Part shown: positions 26,020 to 33,307 of the stretch, piece after piece | How positions within the stretch are numbered: position 1 is the stretch's first letter | How the letters are laid out: every line of letters starts with the position of its first letter | Assembly: GCF_001750685.1 (NCBI RefSeq) | Contig: NZ_CP017269.1 | Span: forward strand, 1,240,001-1,304,000 | Direction: 5' to 3' | Length of the DNA: 64,000 bases | Source: Geosporobacter ferrireducens | GTDB taxonomy: Bacteria; Bacillota; Clostridia; Peptostreptococcales; Thermotaleaceae | Position numbers and translations under genes: made by a program | The notes under the pieces: model-generated | Databases searched by the model: none | Seen by the model: the letters and a program-made list of their open reading frames with translations, nothing else | Told to the model about the DNA's origin: nothing

Positions 26020-26910
26020 TTATTTATATAATGCATTTGCTGCTTCCCGAATTGTATCAATTCCTTTGATTTCTTCGGCAAACAAAGGCATTTGCAATAT
26101 CTCACAGTCAAACTTTTCATGGATAACCTTTAAATGCTTATCCTGCATTTCTTTTCTCTTTTGAAAATATGCTGTTGTGCAGTATTCTTCCGGCAGTACT
26201 TGATTTGCGATCACCAGTTGGGTATAAATCTCTGCCCCCTTTAACTCTTCCACAGCTCTATAAGCCTCTTGAATTGGCGTGTTTTCAGGATATACAACAA
26301 AAGCAAAAGTCGTCTGCTCTTTATCTCGCATTTTACTGATTACCCGTTTAAATCTCTCTTGTGCTTTTAAATCTCCCTCATTTACCGTATTCATGGCCGT
26401 TTTTAATTCAATTTGTTTGTTCCAGCTTAAAGGCAGTTCTAAAAGCCTCAACGTATGACCAGTAGGAGCCGTATCGAAGATAATCGCATCAAATTCTTCA
26501 TTATCGGCATAGTCTGTAAATCGATCAAAGGCTGCCATTTCCTCTGTACACGGAGAATCTAATTCTTCTCTCAGTCCCATCATCATTTCTTCGGAGTAAT
26601 TATTCTTTGCTGCTTCAGTAAAGATCCTCTCTTTGTATTCCTCCGCAGCCTGCTTTGGATCAATTTTAAGTCCATATAGATTCTCTACACCAGCGATAGG
26701 CTGTATTTTATCCCCAATCGGCTGTTCAAACACTTCTCCAATATGGGATGCAGGATCAGTAGTCAAAAGCAGGGTTTTAAATCCTTTCTCAGCTAAATAT
26801 AATGCCGTCACACAGGACATAGAGGTCTTTCCTACCCCACCTTTTCCAGCAAAAAATATTAACTTGGGCTTTTTATTTTCTGGCAATATCACTTTAGTTT
26901 GAGATTTCAA
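26020..26910 (-). CDS. arsA: Arsenite-activated ATPase ArsA, single-half form 2
   Basis: This is a 296-residue single-domain ArsA, homologous to one half of the fused E. coli pump ATPase. The Walker A motif GKGGVGKTS is at 22-30, the signal segment DTAPTGHTLRLLELP is near 146-160, and Cys121 in SPCTEEMAAFDRF matches the first As-binding cysteine. The second As-binding cysteine seen in the partner (Cys167) is absent. It overlaps the upstream arsA by 17 bp, so the two halves are probably made in equal amounts and pair as a heterodimer. The candidate selenoprotein follows. Confidence 0.92.
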   Translation of the reverse strand: MKSQTKVILPENKKPKLIFFAGKGGVGKTSMSCVTALYLAEKGFKTLLLTTDPASHIGEVFEQPIGDKIQPIAGVENLYGLKIDPKQAAEEYKERIFTEAAKNNYSEEMMMGLREELDSPCTEEMAAFDRFTDYADNEEFDAIIFDTAPTGHTLRLLELPLSWNKQIELKTAMNTVNEGDLKAQERFKRVISKMRDKEQTTFAFVVYPENTPIQEAYRAVEELKGAEIYTQLVIANQVLPEEYCTTAYFQKRKEMQDKHLKVIHEKFDCEILQMPLFAEEIKGIDTIREAANALYK

Positions 26911-27802
26911 TTTGATTCACCGCCTCTTGTTGATTATATAACTGATCTGCGACTTTTTCCAGGATTTCTACGCCTCTAATTTCCTCTGCCAACAACTGCA
27001 TTTTTCTCTTTGGCAAAGGAATTTCTGTATTGATCTGTTGGAGATATCTTTTTTGCATCTCTCCACGTTTTTTAAAAAAGGGATTTAACAGCTCTTCTTC
27101 TGGTAAAATACCATTTACAATGACTTCTGTAGTATTGATACCAATCTCTCCTAATTCCTTTGCAGAACGAATCGTTTCCTTAATCGGAGTAGCTTCTGGC
27201 TGCAGTACAAAGATAAAATGGGTTTCCTCTTTATCTTGCAGCAGCTTCACAGCTCTATCATACTTATCTTTAGAATCCTGAATATTTTGTACAGGACCCA
27301 TGCAGGTTTGACCTGACCCTTTTGAACTTTCCTCGATATGCTTAGACCAGTCTACAGGAAGCTCTAACAGTCTAATAGTATGTCCGGTAGGTGCTGTATC
27401 AAAAATGACAATATCATATTCATCGGTATCCATAAAATCTGTAAACTTATCAAAGGATGCCATCTCCTCCGTACACGGAGAGTTAAGCTGTTCTTCCATT
27501 ATTGTCACCATTTCATCCCCAAAGGCTTCTCGAATTGGTGCTAGAGCTCTTTCTCTGTATTCAGCAGTTGCTTCATCACTATCAATTTCCATTGCCAGTA
27601 AATTAGATACACCTTCAATCGCAGTCACCTTATGTCCGATCTGCTGCTCAAACACATCGGATAAGTTTGCAGCAGGATCCGTCGTTACGATTAAAGTCTT
27701 TAATCCTTTTTCAGCATAGTAAACTGCTGTAGAAGAAGCCATGGAAGTCTTCCCTACACCACCTTTCCCTGAAAAGAAAATAAATCTGGGTGTCTTTTTC
27801 AT
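26894..27802 (-). CDS. arsA: Arsenite-activated ATPase ArsA, single-half form 1
   Basis: This 302-residue single-domain ArsA has Walker [10 protein letters not shown] at 12-20, DTAPTGHTIRLLELP at 136-150, Cys110 (SPCTEEMASFDKF) and Cys167 (GQTCMGP). Both cysteines match metalloid-binding positions of E. coli ArsA. ATP hydrolysis normally powers As(III)/Sb(III) efflux through ArsB. It is downstream of arsD, which would deliver As(III) to it, and overlaps the second arsA. AAGGAGG lies before the ATG. Together the two halves replace the usual fused protein. Confidence 0.93.
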   Translation of the reverse strand: MKKTPRFIFFSGKGGVGKTSMASSTAVYYAEKGLKTLIVTTDPAANLSDVFEQQIGHKVTAIEGVSNLLAMEIDSDEATAEYRERALAPIREAFGDEMVTIMEEQLNSPCTEEMASFDKFTDFMDTDEYDIVIFDTAPTGHTIRLLELPVDWSKHIEESSKGSGQTCMGPVQNIQDSKDKYDRAVKLLQDKEETHFIFVLQPEATPIKETIRSAKELGEIGINTTEVIVNGILPEEELLNPFFKKRGEMQKRYLQQINTEIPLPKRKMQLLAEEIRGVEILEKVADQLYNQQEAVNQIEISN

Positions 27803-27826
27803 GATTAACCTCCTTGGATTGCTGGT

Positions 27827-28150
27827 CTATAATCTTTTCGATACTTCCTCCACAAATTCATCATAGCTCAAATAATCTTTTTCCTTTACAATCTCATTAT
27901 TGATTGTGATAATCGGTAATGCATTCGTTTTCTCTGCTTGAACTTTAGCAAAAACTTCTTGATTTTGCATAAAATCCTTAGGGTTAAAATTCATAGAATA
28001 TCGGTTGATCTGTACATCTGGAAATTCTTTTTCCAATCGCTTAATTGCATCCTGTAAGTCCATTAGTTTTGTGTCAGGAGATGGACCGCATATGCCTGTT
28101 GAACAACACATCGGCGGTTCATAAATGCTAATGATTATCTTCTTTTTCAT
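27827..28150 (-). CDS. arsD: Arsenic metallochaperone ArsD
   Basis: This 107-residue ArsD has the vicinal Cys15-Cys16 and Cys21 in PPMCCSTGICGPSPD, matching Cys12, Cys13 and Cys18 of E. coli ArsD that bind As(III) for transfer to ArsA. The rest has the thioredoxin-like pattern, including LPIITINNEIVKEKDYLS. It lies between arsR and arsA with AAGGAGG upstream of the ATG. It is equal in length to the selenocysteine-containing protein at the other end of the operon, which may be a paralogue. Confidence 0.95.
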   Translation of the reverse strand: MKKKIIISIYEPPMCCSTGICGPSPDTKLMDLQDAIKRLEKEFPDVQINRYSMNFNPKDFMQNQEVFAKVQAEKTNALPIITINNEIVKEKDYLSYDEFVEEVSKRL

Positions 28151-28190
28151 CTTGATTACCTCCTTAGAATGAAGTATTTTATTGGTTTAT

Positions 28191-28526
28191 TTACTGTTCA
28201 TCACAAATACATCGATTTCTACTACATGCGCAGTAATTTTTAAACTCCTCTTTTTCATGAGCTTTTGAAGTAGCATCCTTTATGAAACGACACAAGGCAT
28301 CAATTTGATTTTGTTTTATCGCGTAAAAGGCCCATTTACCTCTTTTCTCTACCTCAATTAATCCTGCCTGCTGTAATATTTTCATATGGTGTGAGATTGT
28401 GGGCTGTGTTAAGTTTAGGCTATCCTGTATATCACAGGCGCATAGCTCACCACAAGATAACATACATAAAATCCTTAGTCGATTTTCATCCGCTAAGGCC
28501 TTAAACATTTCAATATATTCTTTCAC
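28191..28526 (-). CDS. arsR: ArsR-family arsenical repressor
   Basis: This 111-residue winged-helix repressor controls the ars operon. The As(III)-binding motif is Cys25-X3-Cys29-X-Cys31 in SCGELCACDI. The recognition helix is LTQPTISHHMKILQQAGLIEV. The tail adds Cys99, Cys101, Cys106 and Cys108, which could enlarge the sensor site. GTG 28526 is the likely start, with GGAGGTGAT seven bases upstream. A longer ATG frame to 28577 would place coding sequence across the operator. The large palindrome at 28548-28599 overlaps the promoter, consistent with autorepression. Confidence 0.94.
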   Translation of the reverse strand: MKEYIEMFKALADENRLRILCMLSCGELCACDIQDSLNLTQPTISHHMKILQQAGLIEVEKRGKWAFYAIKQNQIDALCRFIKDATSKAHEKEEFKNYCACSRNRCICDEQ

Positions 28527-28547
28527 CTCATCACCTCCAAAGGTTAA

Positions 28548-28599
28548 CATTGACACATATCTATATATAGTATGCATTATATATAGATATGTGTCAATG
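28548..28599 (-). promoter_or_regulatory. arsR operon promoter/operator, 22-bp perfect inverted repeat
   Basis: Perfect 22-base arms (28548-28569 and 28578-28599) flank an eight-base spacer. They contain the minus-strand -35 TTGACA (28597-28592), with CATACT as a possible -10 seventeen bases on. The start codon is 22 bases beyond. This is the expected layout for an ArsR-repressed promoter. The length of the symmetry is unusual. Confidence 0.8.
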
Positions 28600-28675
28600 T
28601 GTTTATGAAAAATATAGACTGCTTTATGAACCAGTCTATTATAATATTTCGCATTTATGAAAATCCTATCCTTTT

Positions 28676-28993
28676 CTATTCAGATGAATTCAATCCATTG
28701 CTCTCAGCCTCGTTGGTAATGTATAACGGATATCTTCCAGCTCCTTCAATATTAATCAGCAGTACATTTTTTTGAACATAATCTTCTAATATGCTTTTTT
28801 CAATATATAGTTTTACATCCTCAATTTCAAATACTTCAAAATTCTCTTGGTTTTCTGGTTCTCCCATCAGACCTGATGGTGTCTTAAAGATGGATCATCA
28901 CCCTTTAAGGCTTATTCTGCGGGTAACATTCATCGCATTCCCCCGCTGGCGAATATAATTGAGCAGCCAAGGAGAAATTCTCCCTTTTTTCAT
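28676..28993 (-). CDS. CC/Se-motif-like small protein with tandem in-frame UGA codons (candidate diselenoprotein)
   Basis: From the ATG at 28993 the frame runs MKKGRISPWLLNYIRQRGNA, MNVTRRISLKG, then TGA-TGA (28900-28895), then SIFKTPSGLMGEPENQENFE and VFEIEDVKLYIEK, ending at 28676. The total is 105 codons. The pattern resembles the small CC/Se-motif (seleno)protein family, in which a CC, CU or UC pair precedes a TPS-containing segment and a D(V/I)xVYI strand. Here both positions would be Sec. Fifteen bases after the second UGA, CCATC-AGGTCT-GATGG forms a stem whose loop equals that of E. coli fdhF SECIS. AAGGGTGTGAT precedes the ATG. The function of the family is unknown. Confidence 0.82.
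28864..28879 (-). promoter_or_regulatory. bSECIS hairpin for the tandem-UGA gene
   Basis: The RNA CCAUC-AGGUCU-GAUGG gives a five-base perfect stem with the hexaloop AGGUCU, the SelB-recognised loop of E. coli formate dehydrogenase H. The loop guanines are 22-23 bases after the second UGA, inside the functional window. Confidence 0.8.
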
Positions 28994-29036
28994 TTTTATC
29001 ACACCCTTCTATTTTCATTCTTGCTTGGTTGCATCT

Positions 29037-29052
29037 ATATTCATATGAATAT
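29037..29052. promoter_or_regulatory. Palindrome ATATTCATATGAATAT upstream of the tandem-UGA gene
   Basis: A perfect 16-base palindrome lies 44 bases before the ATG of the candidate selenoprotein. TTCA/TGAA symmetry is typical of ArsR/SmtB operators. It could place the gene under ArsR-type control; the binding protein is unproven. Confidence 0.5.
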
Positions 29053-29097
29053 TAAACCGATCATTCCAATGATGAAGTGTCAGAATTTTTCAACCTC

Positions 29098-29193
29098 ATC
29101 CGCTTCGCCAGGGGGACGGTTCCATCGTCTTCCCTCCGGACCTTCGCTATGCTTCGGTGACACTCGAACCGTCCCCCTGACTCCGCTACTTTG
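29098..29193. repeat. Dispersed palindromic repeat family A, copy 2
   Basis: This 96-bp element differs from 15731-15826 at three positions, one of them in the right arm (TCGAACC for TGGAACC). It lies between the thioredoxin-like gene and the candidate selenoprotein gene. Confidence 0.85.
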
Positions 29194-29204
29194 TGACTAA
29201 CTGT

Positions 29205-29239
29205 AAAAACCTATCCTAAAATCACAGGATAGGTTTTTT
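29205..29239. terminator. Bidirectional intrinsic terminator
   Basis: AAAAACCTATCCT pairs with AGGATAGGTTTTTT around an eight-base loop, with A-run and T-run on either side. It terminates the thioredoxin-like gene. Confidence 0.85.
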
Positions 29240-29258
29240 CATAGTACGAACAAAGAAA

Positions 29259-29492
29259 TTATTTAGTAAGAAATCCTTTGATTTCTTCCGTAGAAGGAAT
29301 TCTTCCCGATGCCTTTATTTCTCCCTCAATGATGAGGCCCGGTGTCTTCATGACTCCTAGATTGATAATATCTGAAAAATCAGTTACCTTCTCAACCGTT
29401 GCTTCCATGTTCAATGCCTGTAATGCTTCTTTTACATTCGACTCTACAGTTTTACAGTTTTTACAGCCTGGTCCCAGTACTTGAATCAGCAT
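29259..29492 (-). CDS. Small thioredoxin-fold redox-active disulfide protein
   Basis: This 77-residue mini-thioredoxin (redox-active disulfide protein 2 type) starts MLIQVLGPGCKNCKTVE with the active pair Cys10-KN-Cys13 and has the cis-Pro strand MKTPGLIIEGEI. Homologues often sit beside COG0701 permeases and arsenic genes. It may reduce ArsC, the permease cysteines or the nearby selenoproteins, which is inference. The upstream palindrome (29518-29548) suggests metalloid control. Confidence 0.9.
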   Translation of the reverse strand: MLIQVLGPGCKNCKTVESNVKEALQALNMEATVEKVTDFSDIINLGVMKTPGLIIEGEIKASGRIPSTEEIKGFLTK

Positions 29493-29517
29493 GCATCTTC
29501 CTCCTTCATAATAATAT

Positions 29518-29548
29518 ACTTATATGTTTATATTATAATCATATAAGT
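29518..29548. promoter_or_regulatory. Operator-like inverted repeat before the mini-thioredoxin
   Basis: ACTTATATG and CATATAAGT lie 13 bases apart, about 26 bases upstream of the start codon. They share the half-site (A)CTTATA with the 25421-25456 palindrome (ACTTATAA / TTATAAGT), suggesting one ArsR-type regulator for both. Confidence 0.55.
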
Positions 29549-29567
29549 GCGTTGTCAACGAGGAATC

Positions 29568-30098
29568 TTATTCATATCCTAAAATTTGTAATATTGTATC
29601 CAGTTTTTCTAAATTCCCTTTATATTCTTCTTCATAAAGCGGTAAACAGCGTTTAATGTTCTGGGCACTACTGACTATTTTTGATGCAAAGGCCATACAA
29701 GCCATTTCACCACATCGCTTACAGTTTAATTTTGGCAGATGCTTATAAACCTCGATGGGGCTAATCCGCTCTCGCATTTCATATAAGGGTTCTATCTCAT
29801 CTCTTTTTTCATAGGTATCATTGATCAAATCCTGTACCAGGCTTATTACCTCAAAAGCATCGGTTTCGTTAATTACTTTTGAAACTGCTAGCTTTTCAGG
29901 ATAAATGGTTATCATGCGAAATTCCTTATGAAAGGTTAAAGTGCCTGCAGTCTTATGATATATAGCCCTTTGCATCCTTCCATTGATATAGGGTAATATC
30001 TCAGAAACATCTCTTGAGAATTTTGCTTTAAATTTCATCCTTCCTGAATCTGCGGTACAAGGTTGTATACGTGTCATTTTTATTTCTTCTAAGTACAT
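29568..30098 (-). CDS. 4Fe-4S domain protein (PF04060-type cluster)
   Basis: This protein of 176 residues (from ATG 30098) has an unrecognised N-terminal part of about 110 residues and a C-terminal Fe-S domain LNCKRCGEMACMAFASKIVS ending in a fourth Cys, spaced CX2CX4CX16C. That is the same cluster type as the N-terminus of AcsC. The start is uncertain: ATGs at 30110, 30098 and 30077 are all in frame with weak ribosome sites. It directly follows the cysteine desulfurase gene (about 25 bp or less), suggesting a common job in cluster or selenium delivery. Confidence 0.78.
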   Translation of the reverse strand: MYLEEIKMTRIQPCTADSGRMKFKAKFSRDVSEILPYINGRMQRAIYHKTAGTLTFHKEFRMITIYPEKLAVSKVINETDAFEVISLVQDLINDTYEKRDEIEPLYEMRERISPIEVYKHLPKLNCKRCGEMACMAFASKIVSSAQNIKRCLPLYEEEYKGNLEKLDTILQILGYE

Positions 30099-30122
30099 CT
30101 CTATCCACATCCCCTTTCTGCT

Positions 30123-31271
30123 CTAATAATCCCCTGAAATCTTTTTAAGTGCCTCTACGAGACTATCAATGTCTGATTTTTCATTAAAGTACCCAATGCC
30201 AATTCGCATTGTTCCTTCTTTTTCAGTTTCAATAACACAATGGGCCGTAGGAGCGCAATGAAGTCCTACACGTATCATTATGCCATACTCTTGATCGAGA
30301 CGATAAGCGATATCTTCTCCAGAGATCCCCTTGATGTTAAAGGAAATCACACCTACGATTTTTTCTACATCCTTCGGCCCATAGATAATAATATCCTTAA
30401 CCTCACTAAGACGATTTAGTGCGTAGGCTATAATCTCTTTTTCTTTCTTCAGTACATTCTCTAAACCCTCGTTTCGTATAAACCGCAAAGCTTCCCTAAG
30501 ACCAACAATACCACTGACATTCAATGTCCCAGTCTCTAATTTATTTGGATAGTATTCCGGCTGATATTCATAGGCCGAGTCGCCTCCTGTTCCACCATGT
30601 TTTAACGGACGGATCTTTCCGTCCCAGTTTACGATCAATCCCCCCGTACCCATAGGCCCGAGAAGGCTTTTGTGTCCTGTAAAAGCTAACAGATCGATAT
30701 GGTCTTCTTCTATATGTATGGGGCATACCCCTGCAGTTTGCGCTGCATCTACCATAAAAGGAATTTTGTGCTGCCGTGCGATTGCGCCAATTTCTCGAAT
30801 CGGTTGAAGGGTTCCCAGTACATTGGATGCATGGGTAAATATGATCAGTGCTGTGTTATGCCGTATTGCCTTTGCAATATCATCGGGATTTGTGAATCCT
30901 TCTTTTGTTGCAGGAATGGTTGAGATGCTAATCCCCCTGTCTCTTTCCAAAGTTTTTAGGCATCGCCATACTGCATTATGCTCCAAGCTGCTTGTGATCA
31001 CATGATCTCCCTGCTTTAGCATGCCATACATCGCTAGGTTTAAAGCCTCTGTCACATTTGCTGTAAAGATGACCTTCTTCGGATCATTAAAATGAAATAG
31101 CTCTGCAACAAGCTTTCTTGCTTCATAGACCATTCGATCCGCTTCCATCGCCCGTTCGTAAGCACCTCTGCCAGCCGTCGCGCCATTATGCATCATATAC
31201 TCATATACGGCTTTGGCTACCTCCGGCGGCTTTGGAAATGAAGTGGCTGCATTATCTAAATATATTTCCAC
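30123..31271 (-). CDS. Class V aminotransferase, cysteine desulfurase / selenocysteine lyase family
   Basis: This 382-residue PLP enzyme begins EIYLDNAATSFPKPPEVAKA. It has the Schiff-base Lys in TGHKSLLGPMGTGG and the catalytic Cys in GLHCAPTAH near 345. It matches the TIGR01977-like subgroup of cysteine desulfurases, which often occurs with selenium-metabolism genes. It may release S or Se from (seleno)cysteine for the Fe-S protein downstream or for selenophosphate synthesis. Two candidate selenoprotein genes lie within 5 kb. Substrate preference cannot be decided from the sequence. Confidence 0.88.
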   Translation of the reverse strand: MEIYLDNAATSFPKPPEVAKAVYEYMMHNGATAGRGAYERAMEADRMVYEARKLVAELFHFNDPKKVIFTANVTEALNLAMYGMLKQGDHVITSSLEHNAVWRCLKTLERDRGISISTIPATKEGFTNPDDIAKAIRHNTALIIFTHASNVLGTLQPIREIGAIARQHKIPFMVDAAQTAGVCPIHIEEDHIDLLAFTGHKSLLGPMGTGGLIVNWDGKIRPLKHGGTGGDSAYEYQPEYYPNKLETGTLNVSGIVGLREALRFIRNEGLENVLKKEKEIIAYALNRLSEVKDIIIYGPKDVEKIVGVISFNIKGISGEDIAYRLDQEYGIMIRVGLHCAPTAHCVIETEKEGTMRIGIGYFNEKSDIDSLVEALKKISGDY

Positions 31272-31301
31272 TACCTTATCCCCCTTTTAAAAACCTCTTC
31301 C

Positions 31302-31799
31302 TTAGTTGATGAATCCTTCTGTCTTCAGCTTTTCAATAACGTCCCTATCCGTTGGAAATGCAAGCACGGGCATATCCGCATAAGAAAAATATTCGACTTC
31401 CTCCAGATCATCCCCTGCTTCTTCTGTCCCCGAGGCCACTTCCGCCATAAACCAAATTCCTACCGTATGTTGTGCCGGGTTGTGGAAGTTGGACAATACT
31501 GTATAGACATAGGATATGTTGATCTTTAATCCTGTTTCCTCAAAAAATTCCCGGACAACTGCATCATACACGTCTTCATCCCATTCTACATAACCACAAG
31601 GAATACACCATTGTCCCGCATAGCTTCCTTGCCGTTTTCCCATCAGCAGCTTTTTATCCTTAATAACGATGGCTGCCACCCCTACTGCCGGATTTTGATA
31701 GAAGGTAAAACTGCACTGGGTGCACTTTGGTTTATTGGGATCCTTTGTTTTTTCGATACTTAGGGTTCCTCCACATTTTGGACAAAAATGATAACGCAT
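31302..31799 (-). CDS. NUDIX hydrolase with N-terminal zinc ribbon
   Basis: This 165-residue protein has an N-terminal zinc ribbon (Cys6, Cys9, Cys26, Cys29) like that of NADH pyrophosphatase, then a NUDIX domain. The box is GYVEWDEDVYDAVVREFFEE followed by TGLKINI. ATG 31799 is preferred because AGGTG lies just upstream, giving the MRYHFCPKCGG terminus. The substrate may be NAD(H)-like dinucleotides or ADP-ribose; that is inference. The gene ends 30 bp before the cysteine desulfurase start, so they may share a transcript. Confidence 0.88.
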   Translation of the reverse strand: MRYHFCPKCGGTLSIEKTKDPNKPKCTQCSFTFYQNPAVGVAAIVIKDKKLLMGKRQGSYAGQWCIPCGYVEWDEDVYDAVVREFFEETGLKINISYVYTVLSNFHNPAQHTVGIWFMAEVASGTEEAGDDLEEVEYFSYADMPVLAFPTDRDVIEKLKTEGFIN

Positions 31800-31963
31800 A
31801 CCTACACCTGCTTTCACCATAGATTTTATTCTGCCAAATGTCCAAACGTAACCTATGCTATATTTTCTATAATACTACCTTGATTCATTCGATAAATCAA
31901 CTTCTATTTCCTTCTGCAGGGATTTAAAGAATTGCCCTGTATAATAAATTCCCTCCTGTAAAA

Positions 31964-32040
31964 ACCTATAAAAAGAGCATCGACGACAGTAAAGCTGTCT
32001 GAGCACCTTCCTGAAGGCGGCAGGGGATTTCATTCCCTTG
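31964..32040. repeat. Dispersed repeat family D, copy 2 (interrupted)
   Basis: It matches 25514-25590 in layout: AAAAAGAGCATCGACGAC, a short variable hairpin, then GGCAGGGGATTTCATTCCCT. The copy is interrupted at 32041 by a second element and its tail reappears at 32191-32211. Confidence 0.65.
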
Positions 32041-32190
32041 AGGTTGTTGAAAAAGTCAACAATATCCAGACTGTTCAAAATTCCTTAGATTCGAGGCGCA
32101 AGAAAATCTAGCGACCGCAGCGTATACAGTAATACGTAAGGATGCTGGATTTTTGCAGCAACGAAGAAGATAAGGGATTTTCAACAGTCT
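32041..32190. mobile_element. 150-bp MITE nested in repeat D
   Basis: The ends are AGGTTGTTGAAAA and TTTTCAACAGTCT, an imperfect terminal inverted repeat (AGRYTGTTGAAAA). Flanking 21-base near-identical direct repeats of GCAGGGGATTTCAT(T/C)CCCTTG look like a target duplication. No transposase is encoded. Short frames inside it are not genes. Confidence 0.65.
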
Positions 32191-32270
32191 GCAGGGGATT
32201 TCATCCCCTTGTAACCTAATAACTGCTATAAGCTGCATCATTTTTATAGATACAAAAAGAAGGAGTATAG

Positions 32271-33302
32271 GTGAAAGAAATGAAAATTGGTTTACGCACC
32301 ATCAAGACAGGTATTGCAGTAGGCTTATCCATCTTAATTGCCCCGCTCTTGGAAATTAAAAATCCCTTTTTTGTTGTAATTTCTGCCTTTATTGCTATGC
32401 AGCCTACGGTTTCGGATTCATGGCGGACTGGAATCAATAGACTTTTGGGTACCTCACTGGGTGCCGCTGTAGGTTTGGGATTCGTACTGATATCTTCTGA
32501 AAGTCCAATACTGACGGGTCTCGGTACGATTGTATTGATTTCTATTATGAATCATTTAAAACTACAGGACTCTATTGTAATGGCCAGTATCGTATTTGCA
32601 GGAGTCTTTTTCAATGCTGAAGGTGAATATATAGATTTTGCTTTTCGTAAGCTGATTGATACTTCTTTAGGTATTGGCATTGCCTTGATTATAAACTTTA
32701 GCATTTATCCTCCAGTTTATCACCAAAAAGCCTTTGCTTCTGTTGAAAAAGCCTTAAAGGAAATCCTCGGAACCATCATTGAAATGCTGGAAATCCTTTT
32801 AGATGGGAACGAAAAAGATCTTTTATTATTAGATGATCACTTAGGAGAAATTTCTTTCCGATTGCAGCAATCGGAAAAAATGCTGCTGCTGCAAATTAAG
32901 GATGAAAAGCTAATGTCTCACGGTAGTATGCATAGCAGAGAGATGCTGGACACTGTAACCCAAGCCAAAGTGATTTTACAGCATTTACATCCAATCCGGC
33001 AAATCCTTGGCAAAGACATTCATAAACGGGTGATTGCACCGGTTCGAGAAGCTATGATGAAAAATAAGTTCCTTCTAAAAGAGTTGGAGCCTATGGTTCC
33101 TGAAAATTGCTTAAAGAACAATAAGCTCCAAATGGCCTTTTCATCTATCTTGTCTGATATCCAGGAAACGAAAGATTGGTTTATTCTAAATGCTGAGCAT
33201 AGTAATTTCCCAGTTGATGATGTAATCAATCTGCTGGTGTTTCTCTATAATCTTGAGGAAATTATCTCAATCTACTGTAGTATCCTTAAAGAACCCCAGT
33301 GA
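32271..33302 (+). CDS. Aromatic acid exporter (ArAE/FUSC-like) family membrane protein
   Basis: This 343-residue protein has an N-terminal membrane domain of about six segments (residues about 10-150), beginning MKIGLRTIKTGIAVGLSILI with FVVISAFIAMQPTVSDSWR and RLLGTSLGAAVGLGFVLI. A C-terminal cytoplasmic helical domain follows (about 155-340). This is the ArAE_1 architecture of small efflux proteins; the substrate is unknown. The GTG at 32271 has AGGAG five bases upstream and is preferred over the ATG at 32280. It stands alone between opposing genes. Confidence 0.86.
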   Translation: MKEMKIGLRTIKTGIAVGLSILIAPLLEIKNPFFVVISAFIAMQPTVSDSWRTGINRLLGTSLGAAVGLGFVLISSESPILTGLGTIVLISIMNHLKLQDSIVMASIVFAGVFFNAEGEYIDFAFRKLIDTSLGIGIALIINFSIYPPVYHQKAFASVEKALKEILGTIIEMLEILLDGNEKDLLLLDDHLGEISFRLQQSEKMLLLQIKDEKLMSHGSMHSREMLDTVTQAKVILQHLHPIRQILGKDIHKRVIAPVREAMMKNKFLLKELEPMVPENCLKNNKLQMAFSSILSDIQETKDWFILNAEHSNFPVDDVINLLVFLYNLEEIISIYCSILKEPQ

Positions 33303-33307
33303 AATGA

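Noticed and set aside
32056..32241. Short minus-strand frames between 31875 and 32437
   Set aside because: They lie in the nested repeat elements or antisense to the exporter gene, and lack ribosome sites or recognisable domains.
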